Below are positions 26,149-35,806 of a stretch of DNA of 64,000 bases, one piece after another. A program made the translations under genes and the position numbers. How positions within the stretch are numbered: position 1 is the stretch's first letter; each line of letters opens with the position of its first letter. Location: NCBI RefSeq assembly GCF_900114415.1, contig NZ_FOSZ01000005.1, positions 186,001 through 250,000 on the forward strand. Direction: 5' to 3'. Origin of the DNA: Shimia haliotis (lineage in GTDB: Bacteria; Pseudomonadota; Alphaproteobacteria; Rhodobacterales; Rhodobacteraceae). Under the pieces are notes generated by a model. That model had not been told where the DNA came from. It searched no databases and saw only the letters and a program-made list of their open reading frames with translations.

Positions 26149-27102
26149 TCAGACCCTATTGGGCAGCGGTTTCTTCGCGGTAAAAGCCCTCAGGTTGTCC
26201 ACCGCCATCAGGCCCATTTGCGTCCGAACCTCAAGCGCTGCCGTGCCCAGATGCGGAAGCAAAGTGACGTTGTCTAAGTCACGCAGGGCCTCCGGAACTT
26301 CGGGCTCAAATTCATAAACATCCAGCCCCGCTCCGCCTATGACACCGGCCTGCAAGGCCGCAACAAGCGCCTGTTCATCAACCACCTCGCCGCGCGAAAT
26401 ATTGATGAAATGCGCATGCGATTGCATCGCGGCAAACACATCCGCATCAAACAAATGGCGGGTATCTACTCCCCCGGGAACGGCGGCAACCACAACATCG
26501 GCGCGCGCGGCCATCTCGGCCAAGGACGTCACGCGCTCGGCGTCAAACGACAACTGTTTTTCTGAACGGTTCCAATACAGTACCTTCATGCCAAAGCCAA
26601 AATGGCACCGCTGCGCAATCGCCTGACCAATCCGCCCCATGCCCGCAATCGCCACAGTTTTCTGCGTCAGATGCATGCCCAACATCTGTGTCGGATGCCA
26701 GCCCTCCCATTGACCGGATCGCACCAACCGCTCACCTTCCGCAGCCCGTCGCGCGCTCATCAACATCAACGTCATCGCAATGTCTGCGGTCGCATCTGTC
26801 ACGGCACCTGGGGTGTTTGTCACCTCCACCCCCGCAGCCCGCGCCGCAGAGACATCGATGTGGTTGAACCCAACACCAAAATTGGCAAGTAGCTTGCACC
26901 GTGGCTCCGGCACGTCCGCAAATACCGCGGCATCAAACGCATCACCCAAAGTGGGCAGGACCACGTCATATTCCGCCAACGCCGCCCGTAATTCCTCTTG
27001 GTCCAAAGGCAGCGTTTCCTGCCGAACCACCACGTCAAAAACCTGCCGCGCAGCCGTCACCACGACCTCTGGTAAAGGCCTTGAAATGAATAATTTTTTC
27101 AA
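26149..27102 (-). CDS. D-2-hydroxyacid dehydrogenase (glyoxylate/hydroxypyruvate reductase type)
   Basis: 317-aa NAD(P)-dependent D-isomer-specific 2-hydroxyacid dehydrogenase. The Rossmann motif is G-M-G-R-I-G near residue 155; the catalytic Arg is in A-V-P-G-G-V-D-T-R-H and the catalytic His in L-L-P-H-L-G-T-A. N-I-S-R-G-E-V-V-D-E is typical. The likely substrate is glyoxylate or hydroxypyruvate. The ATG overlaps the csaA stop by 4 bases, so it is the last gene of the ybjN-like/proC/csaA operon. Confidence 0.92.
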   Translation of the reverse strand: MKKLFISRPLPEVVVTAARQVFDVVVRQETLPLDQEELRAALAEYDVVLPTLGDAFDAAVFADVPEPRCKLLANFGVGFNHIDVSAARAAGVEVTNTPGAVTDATADIAMTLMLMSARRAAEGERLVRSGQWEGWHPTQMLGMHLTQKTVAIAGMGRIGQAIAQRCHFGFGMKVLYWNRSEKQLSFDAERVTSLAEMAARADVVVAAVPGGVDTRHLFDADVFAAMQSHAHFINISRGEVVDEQALVAALQAGVIGGAGLDVYEFEPEVPEALRDLDNVTLLPHLGTAALEVRTQMGLMAVDNLRAFTAKKPLPNRV

Positions 27103-27437
27103 TGCATTCTCCCGCCGACCGGCACGTCTTTGTCGGGGCCGACTAGCACAATGTCCCCGTTCTCGTCGGGCAGTCCAAGCACCAGAATTTCGCTCATGAA
27201 CTTGCCAATCTGGCGCGGCGGGAAATTCACGACCGCCATCACCTGCTTGCCGATCAACTGGTCTGGATCATAGTGTTTCGTGATCTGTGCCGAACTTTTG
27301 CGTTCGCCAAGCCCGTCGCCAAAATCCACCCAAAGCTTGATCGCGGGTTTTCGCGCCTCGGGATAAGGCTCCGCCCGTGTCACCGTGCCGACGCGAATGT
27401 CAACTTTCAGAAAGTCGTCAAAATCAATATCAGCCAT
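27099..27437 (-). CDS. csaA: CsaA-type tRNA-binding-domain protein
   Basis: 112-aa protein made only of the tRNA-binding (EMAP/Trbp111) OB fold, as in CsaA: F-x-K-V-D-I-R-V-G-T-V-T-R-A-E near the start, then K-L-W-V-D-F-G, S-S-A-Q-I-T, V-N-F-P-P-R-Q-I-G and the final M-S-E-I-L-V-L-G. CsaA is described as a chaperone-like export factor in Bacillus; here a tRNA- or protein-binding role is all that can be said. The start overlaps the proC stop by 8 bases. Confidence 0.93.
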   Translation of the reverse strand: MADIDFDDFLKVDIRVGTVTRAEPYPEARKPAIKLWVDFGDGLGERKSSAQITKHYDPDQLIGKQVMAVVNFPPRQIGKFMSEILVLGLPDENGDIVLVGPDKDVPVGGRMH

Positions 27438-28245
27438 TCGCCAGCTCCTTACTGCGCAGCGCCGCCGCGCCAACCGTTCGTTGCATCAGCGGCGGCAAAC
27501 CGGATTGCGGATCCATCAATTCGTCCAACCCTGCCTGCGTCGTGCCGTTCGGACTTGTCACATTAATGCGCAGCTGCTCCGGCGTTTCTTCTGCAATCTC
27601 AGCCAACGCGCCCGCGCCTGCCACCGTTGCTTTCGCCAGCGCCATCGCCAGCTCGGCAGGCAACCCTTGTGCCTCGCCCGCAGCGGCCAATGTTTCAATC
27701 ATATGAAAGACATAGGCCGGTCCGGATCCGCTGACGCCAGTCACCGCATCCATCTGCCCTTCGTGCTCTAGGCGAACCACCTGTCCCACCGCCTGAAGCA
27801 AACCCTCGGCGGCCCGCAATCCGATGTCGCCTGCGGGGCCGTTGCCTACAATGGCGGAGATACCCTTGCCAACTGCGGCGGGTGTGTTTGGCATGGCCCG
27901 CACGATGGGTGTCGCCGCGCCGAGCATCTGTTCATAGGTCGCAATCGAAATGCCGGCGGCCACTGACACAAACAGCGTATCGCCATTGCCCATCGCAGCC
28001 AGCGTCGGCAGAGCATCAGCCATCATCTGAGGCTTGACCGCAATGATCACAATAGCTGGCTGAGCCGGCAGATCAGCATTCACATGAACGCCGGAATTTT
28101 GCACAAAATCATTTGGGTACGGGTCTTTCACCCAAACCGAGGCGGCCGGAAGCCCGTCTGCCAGCCAGCCCTGTAACATCGCGGATCCCATCTTGCCGCA
28201 TCCCAGCAAGACCAGCCCTTTGTCGGCGACCGTTTTCATGTCCAT
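27430..28245 (-). CDS. proC: Pyrroline-5-carboxylate reductase
   Basis: 271-aa ProC, the last step of proline synthesis. N-terminal L-L-G-C-G-K-M-G-S-A-M is the NAD(P)-binding loop. R-A-M-P-N-T-P-A-A-V and the C-terminal G-V-S-G-S-G-P-A-Y-V-F and S-P-N-G-T-T-Q-A-G are diagnostic. Two close ATGs exist (28245 and 28239). The GGGGGA ribosome site just upstream is one arm of a 7-bp hairpin that begins 4 bases after the upstream ybjN-like stop, so translation may depend on the upstream gene. Confidence 0.97.
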   Translation of the reverse strand: MDMKTVADKGLVLLGCGKMGSAMLQGWLADGLPAASVWVKDPYPNDFVQNSGVHVNADLPAQPAIVIIAVKPQMMADALPTLAAMGNGDTLFVSVAAGISIATYEQMLGAATPIVRAMPNTPAAVGKGISAIVGNGPAGDIGLRAAEGLLQAVGQVVRLEHEGQMDAVTGVSGSGPAYVFHMIETLAAAGEAQGLPAELAMALAKATVAGAGALAEIAEETPEQLRINVTSPNGTTQAGLDELMDPQSGLPPLMQRTVGAAALRSKELANG

Positions 28246-28250
28246 GATGG

Positions 28251-28273
28251 TTCCCCCTGTTCGTTTGGGGGAA
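28251..28273 (-). promoter_or_regulatory. Hairpin sequestering the proC ribosome binding site
   Basis: On the minus strand TTCCCCC and GGGGGAA form a 7-bp stem with a 9-base loop. The 3' arm is the proC Shine-Dalgarno, ending 5 bases before its ATG, and the hairpin starts 4 bases after the stop of the ybjN-like gene. Ribosomes finishing the upstream gene could open it. Confidence 0.5.
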
Positions 28274-28277
28274 AGTG

Positions 28278-28778
28278 TTACGCCCGCCCGTAGGCCTCTG
28301 CAATGGCAACCTGCATCGCGTCTTCCACCTTGCGATCGCCCCAGACAACCAGTTGGAACGCCGGATAAAACCGCTCGCATGCCTCAACCGCTGCACGGAT
28401 CAACGTGTCAATCTGCTCGGGGCCGGCAATCTGCCCGCCAGTCAACGCAAGGCCGTAGCGATAAATCATCAGCTGTTGCTTGTGCCAATAGGTGAACGCA
28501 CCGGTCCAACACTCATCGTTCACCGCATTCAGCGCTTCATAGAGCTGCGGCAGTTTTTCCTCGGGCGGCTCGTTTTCAAACGAACATACAAGGCGCAGCG
28601 TTTCGTCATATCCCGACCAGGCCAGTGTGATGGAATAGGTCTTCCACTGTCCCTCCACGGCCATGGCGATCTGATCGTCGGCGATACGGTCAAAGTTCCA
28701 ATCATAGTGCGTTGCAATATGTTCGACGATGTCGATTGGATGCAGGTCTTCTTCAAGAAGATGTTCAGACAATGCCAT
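28278..28778 (-). CDS. YbjN domain-containing protein
   Basis: 166-aa cytoplasmic protein of the YbjN family (fold similar to type III secretion chaperones). Family-like features: E-D-L-H-P-I-D-I-V-E near the start, W-x-x-Y-x-I-x-L-A-W near residue 46, and V-N-D-E-C-W-T-G-A-F-T. It is first in the operon with proC, csaA and the hydroxyacid dehydrogenase. In other bacteria YbjN affects stress and motility by an unknown mechanism. Confidence 0.88.
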   Translation of the reverse strand: MALSEHLLEEDLHPIDIVEHIATHYDWNFDRIADDQIAMAVEGQWKTYSITLAWSGYDETLRLVCSFENEPPEEKLPQLYEALNAVNDECWTGAFTYWHKQQLMIYRYGLALTGGQIAGPEQIDTLIRAAVEACERFYPAFQLVVWGDRKVEDAMQVAIAEAYGRA

Positions 28779-29078
28779 AGCGCCACCTCGTTTTTTGCTG
28801 TGCGCTTAGGACGTGGCAGCATCCCTAACGCTTGGTGTCTGCTCTAGACCCTGTGGTCGTTCCCACGGATCTTACAACATATCGTGCTGCGCCGGTGCAG
28901 GCCTGTAAAGCAAAATATCTGTGGATAACGCAATAAGTTGTGGATTAAACTGATTTCAGTACAAGACGCAGTCTTTTCCTGCGCCCTCGCCCGCAAAAAT
29001 CGGTCGAGACCGGAATTTTTCGCTAGAAATTAATTGGTTAACGCAAAAATGCGCCCCGACGCACCATGTTGTGCGCCA
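28779..29078. other. 300-base intergenic region with two DnaA-box-like sites
   Basis: Divergent for the ybjN-like operon; the efflux operon ends at the other side. A perfect DnaA box (TGTGGATAA, 28920-28928) and a one-mismatch box (TGTGGATTA, 28939-28947) lie 19 bases apart in the same orientation, followed by AT-rich sequence up to 29045. No gene, tRNA or terminator was recognised. Confidence 0.5.
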
Positions 29079-30323
29079 TCAATTTGCGGTTCTTTGGGCG
29101 ATTGTCGTGCCATCCATCAGACCCGCCGAGGGGTACAGAACCACGCGATCTCCTGCCGCAAGCCCGTCCAGAACCTGCGCCTCAAGTCCGTTATTGCGCC
29201 CGACCCGAACCGTGCGCAGCGCCGCAATCCCGTTCTCTCCGCCCACAAAAACCATCCACTTTCCGTCCTGCCTGAACAGCGCGCTGGACGGCACAATCAA
29301 CGTGTCCTCGGCCTCCCAAACCACGATCCGCGTTTCAACCCGAAACCCGTGGCCCAACGTGCTCCAACTGTCAGGCTCACCCGCAAAACGGATCACCGCA
29401 TTCACCCTCTGCTCTTCCACGCCCAGCGCGGAATGTTTTGTGAACCCCCACGGATCGATGCGTTCGACCACGCCTTCCAGATCCCCTTCGCCGCCCCAGT
29501 TTGTGATGATCACCCGATCGCCTATGGTCACACGCACCGCATCGGTGGACAGCAACTCCACGATCACCTCAAGGTCACTGGTCGTATCTCCGACTTCCAA
29601 GATTGGCGCGCCGGCGCCCAGCGTGGTTTCGCTTTTCTGTATCACCCGCAACACACGACCAGTGATCGGGGACGGCAACGAAATCGGGTTGGCCTCGGCA
29701 CTCTGGGCAACGCCATAAAGTCCCTGATCGTCAAAGCTGATCAGCCGTGCCTCGGCGTTGTTCAAATCCGCCACCCGCATGGAAATCGCCGCCCGCGAGG
29801 TATCCACCGTGGCTTGTACCGCCTTCCATGTGCTTTCTGCCCGATCAAGCGCCGCCCGCGAAATCGTGTCCTGTTTGAACAATGCCCGCGCACGTTTCAC
29901 GTCTTCCTCAGCCAGACCCCGATCAGCCAGCGCCTTGTTCAAATCCGCCTCCGACACGCGTAGGGCAGCCTCTGCCGCCGCAATCGCCGCCCGCGCCTGT
30001 TCCTTGGTGCGAATGTCCAACGCCGCCGGATTGATTGGCAGCATCTGCGCCACCACGGTCTTGCCTTCCTCAACAAAATCACCTGGCTCCAGCGACACCC
30101 GCATAAGCCGGCCGGCAATCGGGGTGGACACCACATAGGGATCCCGCACCTGCGTGCGCGCTTCCTCATCCACCGTCACCACCATCGGTCCGCGCGTCAC
30201 CTCGCCAAGGTCCACCAACATAGGTTTGGGCCAGAACGCCGCCGCCAAAGCGCCGCCAATGGCCAACGCTGCCACAACCGTCAAAACCCGCCGTGATTGC
30301 CGTTTCTTCGCCATTGCGCTCAC
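29079..30323 (-). CDS. Efflux periplasmic adaptor (HlyD/MacA-like)
   Basis: 414-aa membrane-fusion protein with one N-terminal signal-anchor helix (about 12-31). It has a biotinyl-lipoyl-like domain (S-T-P-I-A-G-R-L near 65 and L-P-S-P-I-T-G-R-V near 210), a long coiled-coil hairpin (about 100-200) and a C-terminal beta-barrel. It should bridge the ABC permease to an outer-membrane channel encoded elsewhere. The GTG start overlaps the permease stop (GTGA); an ATG three codons on is an alternative. Confidence 0.9.
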   Translation of the reverse strand: MSAMAKKRQSRRVLTVVAALAIGGALAAAFWPKPMLVDLGEVTRGPMVVTVDEEARTQVRDPYVVSTPIAGRLMRVSLEPGDFVEEGKTVVAQMLPINPAALDIRTKEQARAAIAAAEAALRVSEADLNKALADRGLAEEDVKRARALFKQDTISRAALDRAESTWKAVQATVDTSRAAISMRVADLNNAEARLISFDDQGLYGVAQSAEANPISLPSPITGRVLRVIQKSETTLGAGAPILEVGDTTSDLEVIVELLSTDAVRVTIGDRVIITNWGGEGDLEGVVERIDPWGFTKHSALGVEEQRVNAVIRFAGEPDSWSTLGHGFRVETRIVVWEAEDTLIVPSSALFRQDGKWMVFVGGENGIAALRTVRVGRNNGLEAQVLDGLAAGDRVVLYPSAGLMDGTTIAQRTAN

Positions 30324-32686
30324 TCTCTCGTCTTCAGGGTCGCCACAAGGTCGACCTTCTCGATCTCACGTTTTACCAGCCACCCGCTGATCAAAGCAGC
30401 CAGCACCACAGCCACACCCGCGATGCCAAATGCATCGGCGCGGAAGCCCGTAGGGATCTGGTACAAATCCGTGCTGAACCCGGCGGCCACAAGATAGCTC
30501 AGACCAAAACCCAACAGCACCCCGAGCGGCAGCGCGATCAGCACCACAAGCGCCAGTTCACCCAAAAGGATAAAAGCCGCCTCGCCTTGCGAAAACCCCA
30601 TCACCCGCAGGCTCGCCAGATCGCGCGATTGTTCGCCAAAACTTATGCGCGCACTGTTATAAACAATGCCAAATGTAATGATCCCCGCGATCAACGCCAT
30701 GACATAACGCATAGTACCCGCGCCCTCATCCATCAGCTTTTTCATCGCCAGACGCGCGTCGTTTTTACGGGTCACGCCGGCCACACTCGGCACGTCCTTG
30801 ATCTCTTTGAAAAACGCTCGATAGGCATCTGGGTCGATCCGCAGAAATGCTCCCGAAATCCGCCCTGGTTCGCCCATCGCACGGTTCAGCGCATCAATGT
30901 TCATATAGGCCGGCGCGCCCATCAACGTGTCCGCTATCCGCGCCACCCGCAACTCCAGCGTCGGCCTGCGCCCCTGAAGAACTTCCACAGTCACCGTGTC
31001 ACCCGCCTGAACCCCAAGCGTGTCCGCCAATGATTTTGCAAGAACGATTCCGCTGGCCGGCATCGGAATATCGCGATGGTCCGCATCCACTGCCCGGCTG
31101 AGGTGCGCCCCGTCAACCATGCCCGTAACCGACCCTCGGTAGGTCTCTGTGCCATAGCGCAAAACTGCGCTCACTCCACGAGTCGGCTCAACCTCGATCA
31201 CCCCCGGCATATGCGCCAGATCAAATGCCGCCTTCAGCGGCATCTGCTCAAAGAATGTGACTGTCACATCAGAGCGGTCGATCACGCTGAATGTGGTGTC
31301 CAGCGCCTCGTCAAAGCCCGACATCACCGACATCTGCGCCGAACTTAACCCCATGCCGGCCGCGATCCCGAGCACCGCGCCAAACACTCGCCCCGGATTG
31401 CGCATCACACGGCGCAGCACCATACGGCTCGGCTGATCAAGCCACGACTTGAGCGAAGCGGTGATTGCGCCGGACCTCGAATAGTCGGCTGGCGCGGGCG
31501 GGCGCATGGCCACCGCAGGCGTCAGGGCAAAGACCTGCCGCAACACCGACAATCCCCCGACCATCGCCGCCAACACTGAGATAAAGATTCCGGTCGCAAA
31601 ACTTGAGGGTTCAACGCGAAAAACCAGAAACGGCAGATGATAGATATCCTGATACAGCCCCGCCAGTCCACGCCCTGCCCACACCCCACCAAGACATCCC
31701 ATCAATGCCCCCGCAAGTGCGATGAAAACCACCAGCTTAAAGTAGTGAAGCGCAACTTCGGTGTCGGTATAGCCAAATGCCTTGATCAGGCCGATTTGTT
31801 CCCGCTCGGCGCTGACCATGCGGCTGACCACGATATAAAGCAGAAAGGCGGCAACCCCCATAAAAATGGGCGGCACAGCCGAAGACGTCGCCGTCAGCCC
31901 TTTGATTTCCTCGCTGAGAAACCGGTTCGAAAGTTGATCCTCCAGCCCATATGCGCCAAGCCCGCCATAGCGGTCCAAGAGCGCATCCACCGCGGTCAAA
32001 ACCGGCTCCAACTCCGCGCCCCGCTCAAGCGACAACAACGCCTCATTGAAGGCACCTTTCATGTCATATGCCGCCTCAAGCGCGTCGGCATTCAGCCACA
32101 ACACGGCAAAGCGTGCATCATCGGGCACAAATTCTCCCGGTGCGGTGGTAAACAGGAACTCTGGCGACTGCGCGATTCCGACGATGCGAAACGCGCGCTT
32201 GCTGCCGTACATCGTGGCCGAAAGAACGTCGCCAAGCCCCAAACCGTGAGCGTCGGCAAAAGCGCGCAGCAACAAAATTTCGTCCGTGCGACCAGCACGG
32301 GGCCGCTGCCCCTCCGAAATATAGACATCATTCAGCCACGGATCGCGCCACTCCGGAAGGCTCAACACCTGCGCTCTGACCGGCAAATCCTGCCCCGCCA
32401 TATCAACCAGCGCGCCCCCCTGGACCCGCCCCTCAACCGCGGCCACGCCAGGAATATCCGCCAACCGATCCAGCATCTTCTGCGGGGCCCGCGTGACAGG
32501 CGCGAACACATCGGCCAACCGATACCGCTCATAGTAGGTGGCGCGGGTCTGCTCGAGAGATGTGATCATCCCCGACATCATCACCTGCAAAAGCACACCG
32601 ACAGCCACCACCATCGCGATAGCAGCGGCCTGCCCTTTAATGCGCCACAAATCACGCAGCAGTTTCCGGTCGAGCGCGCGCATCAC
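30320..32686 (-). CDS. ABC transporter permease with two FtsX domains
   Basis: 788-aa permease. An N-terminal membrane span (about 18-42) and a large extracytoplasmic MacB-like domain come first, then the first FtsX block (three spans, about 270-400). A second extracytoplasmic domain and a second FtsX block (about 660-775) follow, as in the LolC/MacB-related DUF214 duplicated permeases. It lies between its ATPase (2 bases upstream) and adaptor (overlap). It is probably a mechanotransmission exporter rather than an importer; the cargo is unknown. Confidence 0.9.
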   Translation of the reverse strand: MMRALDRKLLRDLWRIKGQAAAIAMVVAVGVLLQVMMSGMITSLEQTRATYYERYRLADVFAPVTRAPQKMLDRLADIPGVAAVEGRVQGGALVDMAGQDLPVRAQVLSLPEWRDPWLNDVYISEGQRPRAGRTDEILLLRAFADAHGLGLGDVLSATMYGSKRAFRIVGIAQSPEFLFTTAPGEFVPDDARFAVLWLNADALEAAYDMKGAFNEALLSLERGAELEPVLTAVDALLDRYGGLGAYGLEDQLSNRFLSEEIKGLTATSSAVPPIFMGVAAFLLYIVVSRMVSAEREQIGLIKAFGYTDTEVALHYFKLVVFIALAGALMGCLGGVWAGRGLAGLYQDIYHLPFLVFRVEPSSFATGIFISVLAAMVGGLSVLRQVFALTPAVAMRPPAPADYSRSGAITASLKSWLDQPSRMVLRRVMRNPGRVFGAVLGIAAGMGLSSAQMSVMSGFDEALDTTFSVIDRSDVTVTFFEQMPLKAAFDLAHMPGVIEVEPTRGVSAVLRYGTETYRGSVTGMVDGAHLSRAVDADHRDIPMPASGIVLAKSLADTLGVQAGDTVTVEVLQGRRPTLELRVARIADTLMGAPAYMNIDALNRAMGEPGRISGAFLRIDPDAYRAFFKEIKDVPSVAGVTRKNDARLAMKKLMDEGAGTMRYVMALIAGIITFGIVYNSARISFGEQSRDLASLRVMGFSQGEAAFILLGELALVVLIALPLGVLLGFGLSYLVAAGFSTDLYQIPTGFRADAFGIAGVAVVLAALISGWLVKREIEKVDLVATLKTRE

Positions 32687-32687
32687 C

Positions 32688-33416
32688 TCACCATGCGATC
32701 TCGTCAGGGCTCAGTCGGGTGTCGTTTTCGGTGACGGTCCGAATTTGCCCGTCGGCGAAATGGATCACCCGATGCGCCATTTGCGCGGTTGCCGCTGCAT
32801 GGGTCACGACCATCACCGTCGCGCCAAGTTCGCGGTTCACGTCGTTGATCACATGCAGCACTGCCCGCCCCGTTGCGCTGTCTAATGCGCCGGTGGGTTC
32901 ATCACAGAAAAGCACCGTCGGGTTTTTGGCAATTGCGCGCGCGATCGCCACGCGCTGCTGCTCGCCGCCCGACATTTGCGCCGGAAAATGGTTCATCCGC
33001 TCTCCAAGCCCCACAAGCTCAAGCGCGCGCTCAACCTCCATCGGATTGTCGGCGATCTCAGTGACAAGCTCGACATTTTCATAGGCGGTCAGCGAGGGCA
33101 TCAGATTGTAGAACTGAAACACAAAGCCCACATGGTCGCGCCGATAAAGCGTCAACTCGCGGTCGCTCATCTCGCTCAGGTTCTGATCCTGAAACCACGC
33201 CTCGCCATCGCTGGCCCGATCCAGCCCCCCGACAATATTGAGCAAAGTCGACTTGCCTGATCCGGACGGCCCCAACAAAACGACAATTTCGCCTTCAGGA
33301 ATCTCCAGATCCACGCCGCGCAAGGCATGCACGGCCGCCGCGCCTTCGCCGTATACCTTGGTCAGGCCGCGGGTGCGAAATGTTGCGGATTGAGGTATCG
33401 TATTGCGGTCCAACAT
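32688..33416 (-). CDS. ABC transporter ATP-binding protein (LolD/MacB type)
   Basis: 242-aa ATPase: Walker [10 protein letters not shown] near residue 50, Q-loop V-F-Q-F-Y-N-L-M-P, signature M-S-G-G-E-Q-Q-R and Walker [13 protein letters not shown]. This subgroup works with FtsX-type permeases, which fits the next gene. It is first in a three-gene operon (ATPase, permease, adaptor) on the minus strand, an unusual order compared with macA-macB. Confidence 0.95.
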   Translation of the reverse strand: MLDRNTIPQSATFRTRGLTKVYGEGAAAVHALRGVDLEIPEGEIVVLLGPSGSGKSTLLNIVGGLDRASDGEAWFQDQNLSEMSDRELTLYRRDHVGFVFQFYNLMPSLTAYENVELVTEIADNPMEVERALELVGLGERMNHFPAQMSGGEQQRVAIARAIAKNPTVLFCDEPTGALDSATGRAVLHVINDVNRELGATVMVVTHAAATAQMAHRVIHFADGQIRTVTENDTRLSPDEIAW

Positions 33417-33511
33417 GACGTCTCCTTCTTGCCAAAGGAGACTAGGCCGCCGGCGCGGCCCTGTCCATGTGTCGCAAAGTATCAGGCAATTTTACGCCTG
33501 ATCAGAAACGC

Positions 33512-33751
33512 TTACTTGTTTTCAAGCGCGTCAATACGCGCCTTCAGCGCTTCGTTTTCTTCACGCGCTTTCTGGGCCATCGCTCGCACCGCATCGAATT
33601 CTTCGCGGGTGACAAAATCGCGGTCCGCCAGCCAGCGGTCCATCAGCGATTTCATGGCGTTTTCCGCCTCGTCCTTTGCACCTTGGGCCACGCCCATCGC
33701 ATTGGTCATCAGCTGGGACATGTCGTCCATGAACTTGTTACGGGTCTGCAT
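33512..33751 (-). CDS. ubiK: UbiK-family accessory protein (BMFP domain)
   Basis: 79-aa protein of the BMFP/UbiK family, an accessory factor for aerobic ubiquinone synthesis. The N-terminal half is amphipathic (M[11 protein letters not shown]) and the C-terminal half is a heptad coiled coil ending in [10 protein letters not shown], used for trimerisation. The ATG with a GGAGAG site was chosen over longer frames running into the lgt gene. It is divergent from lgt. Confidence 0.88.
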   Translation of the reverse strand: MQTRNKFMDDMSQLMTNAMGVAQGAKDEAENAMKSLMDRWLADRDFVTREEFDAVRAMAQKAREENEALKARIDALENK

Positions 33752-33872
33752 CAATCTCTCCGCTTTTGGCTGTCCTCTATATGGGGGGCTGCGCGCGCGG
33801 ACACAAGTCGCTTTGCCCGCCTTGACTTTATCCGCCCCGCACGGCCACTTAGGCCCAACTGGTGAGGACCCT

Positions 33873-34754
33873 ATGCGCGCATCCATTATGTTCCCCGAGA
33901 TTTCACCCGAGATCTTCTCGATCACGGTCTTTGGCATGGAGTTTGCCCTGCGCTGGTACGCGCTGGCGTATATCGTTGGCATCCTGATCGGCTGGCGGAT
34001 CGTTGTCGCAGCGGTGCGCGCCCCGCGCCTTTGGCCCAATGACGAGGCCCCCATCAATCCACGCCAGATAGAAGACCTGCTGACTTGGGTGATCCTTGGC
34101 GTGATCCTCGGCGGGCGTCTGGGCTATATTCTCTTTTACAAGCCCGCCTACTACGCCGCCAACCCGGCTGAAATTCTGCAAATCTGGCAAGGCGGCATGG
34201 CGTTTCACGGCGGCATGCTTGGCGTGATCGTCGCCGCATGGCTTTACACGTCCGCTCACAAGCTCAACAAGCTGCGCGTTTCTGACGCCATGGTTCTCGG
34301 TATTTGGCCGGGTTTGCTTCTTGGTCGGATTGCCAATTTCATCAACGCGGAACTCTGGGGCCGGCAAACGGAAATGCCATGGGGCGTGATCTTCCCCGGC
34401 CACGCGGCGCAGGATTGCGGCCAACTGCTCGGCCTTTGCGCCCGCCATCCGTCCCAACTCTATGAGGCCGCAATGGAGGGCCTCATTCTCGGGGCTCTTC
34501 TGCTCTGGCTCGCATGGCGTCGCGGTGGCCTCAAACGTTCTGGCTTGCTGTCTGGCGTTTTCTTTGCCGGCTACGGCGCCGCCCGCTTTATCGTCGAATT
34601 CTTCCGCCAACCCGACGCCCATTTTGTGACCGAAGGCAACCCGCTTGGCCTTGCCCTGCATCTTGGCGGCTACGGGTTCACCATGGGCCAATTGCTGTCG
34701 CTGCCAATGATCCTGATCGGAGGCTATCTGATCGCGCGAGCTAAACCGGCGTGA
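33873..34754 (+). CDS. lgt: Prolipoprotein diacylglyceryl transferase
   Basis: 293-aa multi-spanning inner-membrane enzyme that moves diacylglyceryl from phosphatidylglycerol to the lipobox Cys. Signatures: R-W-Y-A-L-A-Y near residue 26, G-G-R-L-G-Y near 90, M-A-F-H-G-G-M-L-G near 110 and [13 protein letters not shown] around 150-162. It is the first gene of lgt-midA-pgeF, with the next start (GTG) overlapping its stop. Confidence 0.97.
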   Translation: MRASIMFPEISPEIFSITVFGMEFALRWYALAYIVGILIGWRIVVAAVRAPRLWPNDEAPINPRQIEDLLTWVILGVILGGRLGYILFYKPAYYAANPAEILQIWQGGMAFHGGMLGVIVAAWLYTSAHKLNKLRVSDAMVLGIWPGLLLGRIANFINAELWGRQTEMPWGVIFPGHAAQDCGQLLGLCARHPSQLYEAAMEGLILGALLLWLAWRRGGLKRSGLLSGVFFAGYGAARFIVEFFRQPDAHFVTEGNPLGLALHLGGYGFTMGQLLSLPMILIGGYLIARAKPA

Positions 34755-35806
34755 GCGCGCTGACCCAACACCTTTTGGCCCGCATCGAGGCCCACGGCCC
34801 CATGACCGTGGCCGATTTCATGACCGAGGCGCTGCTGCACCCCACGCTTGGCTACTACACCACCCGCGACCCGCTCGGCGCGGCCGGCGATTTCACCACC
34901 GCGCCGGAGATCTCGCAAATGTTTGGCGAACTCATCGGTCTCGCGCTGGCTCAGGCTTGGCTGGATCAAGGTGCGCCCGCGCCCTTCACGCTGGCCGAAC
35001 TCGGCCCCGGGCGTGGCACGCTAATGGCCGACATTTTGCGCGCCACACAACAGGTGCCCGGCTTTCACGCCGCTGCCCAAGTGCATCTCGTCGAAGCCTC
35101 CCCCACGTTGCGAGCCAAGCAAAAAGACACGGTTGGCGCAGCCACTTGGCACAACAGCGTCAATGATCTGCCGGAGCAACCCCTGTTCCTTGTGGCCAAT
35201 GAATTCTTCGACGCCCTGCCCATCCGCCAGTTCCAACGCGGCTCTGAAGGCTGGTTTGAACGCCTGATCACCGCCCGCGACGGAGCGCTTGCCTTCGCCC
35301 TCGGTCCCGAGCTTCCCCAGCCCCAACTGCAGCACCGGCTTGCCGACACCACCATCGGTCAGATCGTGGAAACATGCGCCCCTGCACACTCGGTGGCCGA
35401 CATCATCGGCACCCGCATCCAAACCCATGGCGGCGCGGCTCTGCTGGTTGATTATGGCGACTGGACCTCGCTGGGCGACACGCTGCAAGCACTGCAAAAC
35501 CACGCCCCCGTCGACCCGCTCGCCTCGCCGGGCGAGGCCGACCTGACAGCGCACGTCGACTTCGAGGCCATCGCCCAAGCCGCTCCCTGCGCGCACAGCC
35601 GGCTTACACCGCAAGGCGTTTTTCTTGAACGTCTTGGCATCACCCAAAGGGCGCAAATGCTGGCCAAGCGCCTCCGCGGAGAAGCGCTCGAAAACCACAT
35701 CATCGCCCATCGCCGCTTGACGCATCCACAGGAAATGGGAAACCTGTTCAAAGTCCTTGCCCTCTTTGCGCAAGACTCACCCCCTCCACCTGGATGCACC
35801 TCATGA
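34751..35806 (+). CDS. MidA/NDUFAF7-family SAM-dependent methyltransferase
   Basis: 351-aa protein of the DUF185 (MidA/NDUFAF7) family. In mitochondria this family methylates an arginine of complex I subunit NDUFS2. Motifs: F-M-x-E-A-L-L-H-P-x-x-G-Y-Y near 20-35, [14 protein letters not shown] near 43-58 and E-L-G-P-G-R-G-T-L (SAM loop) near 84. [11 protein letters not shown] near 149 is the family hallmark. The GTG start overlaps lgt, and the stop overlaps pgeF. A role in complex I assembly is inferred from the family. Confidence 0.9.
   Translation: MSALTQHLLARIEAHGPMTVADFMTEALLHPTLGYYTTRDPLGAAGDFTTAPEISQMFGELIGLALAQAWLDQGAPAPFTLAELGPGRGTLMADILRATQQVPGFHAAAQVHLVEASPTLRAKQKDTVGAATWHNSVNDLPEQPLFLVANEFFDALPIRQFQRGSEGWFERLITARDGALAFALGPELPQPQLQHRLADTTIGQIVETCAPAHSVADIIGTRIQTHGGAALLVDYGDWTSLGDTLQALQNHAPVDPLASPGEADLTAHVDFEAIAQAAPCAHSRLTPQGVFLERLGITQRAQMLAKRLRGEALENHIIAHRRLTHPQEMGNLFKVLALFAQDSPPPPGCTS

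Noticed and set aside
28779-29078. Chromosome origin
   Set aside because: Only two DnaA-like boxes and none of the genes usually flanking oriC in this order (dnaA, parAB, gidA, hemE, maf) are nearby.
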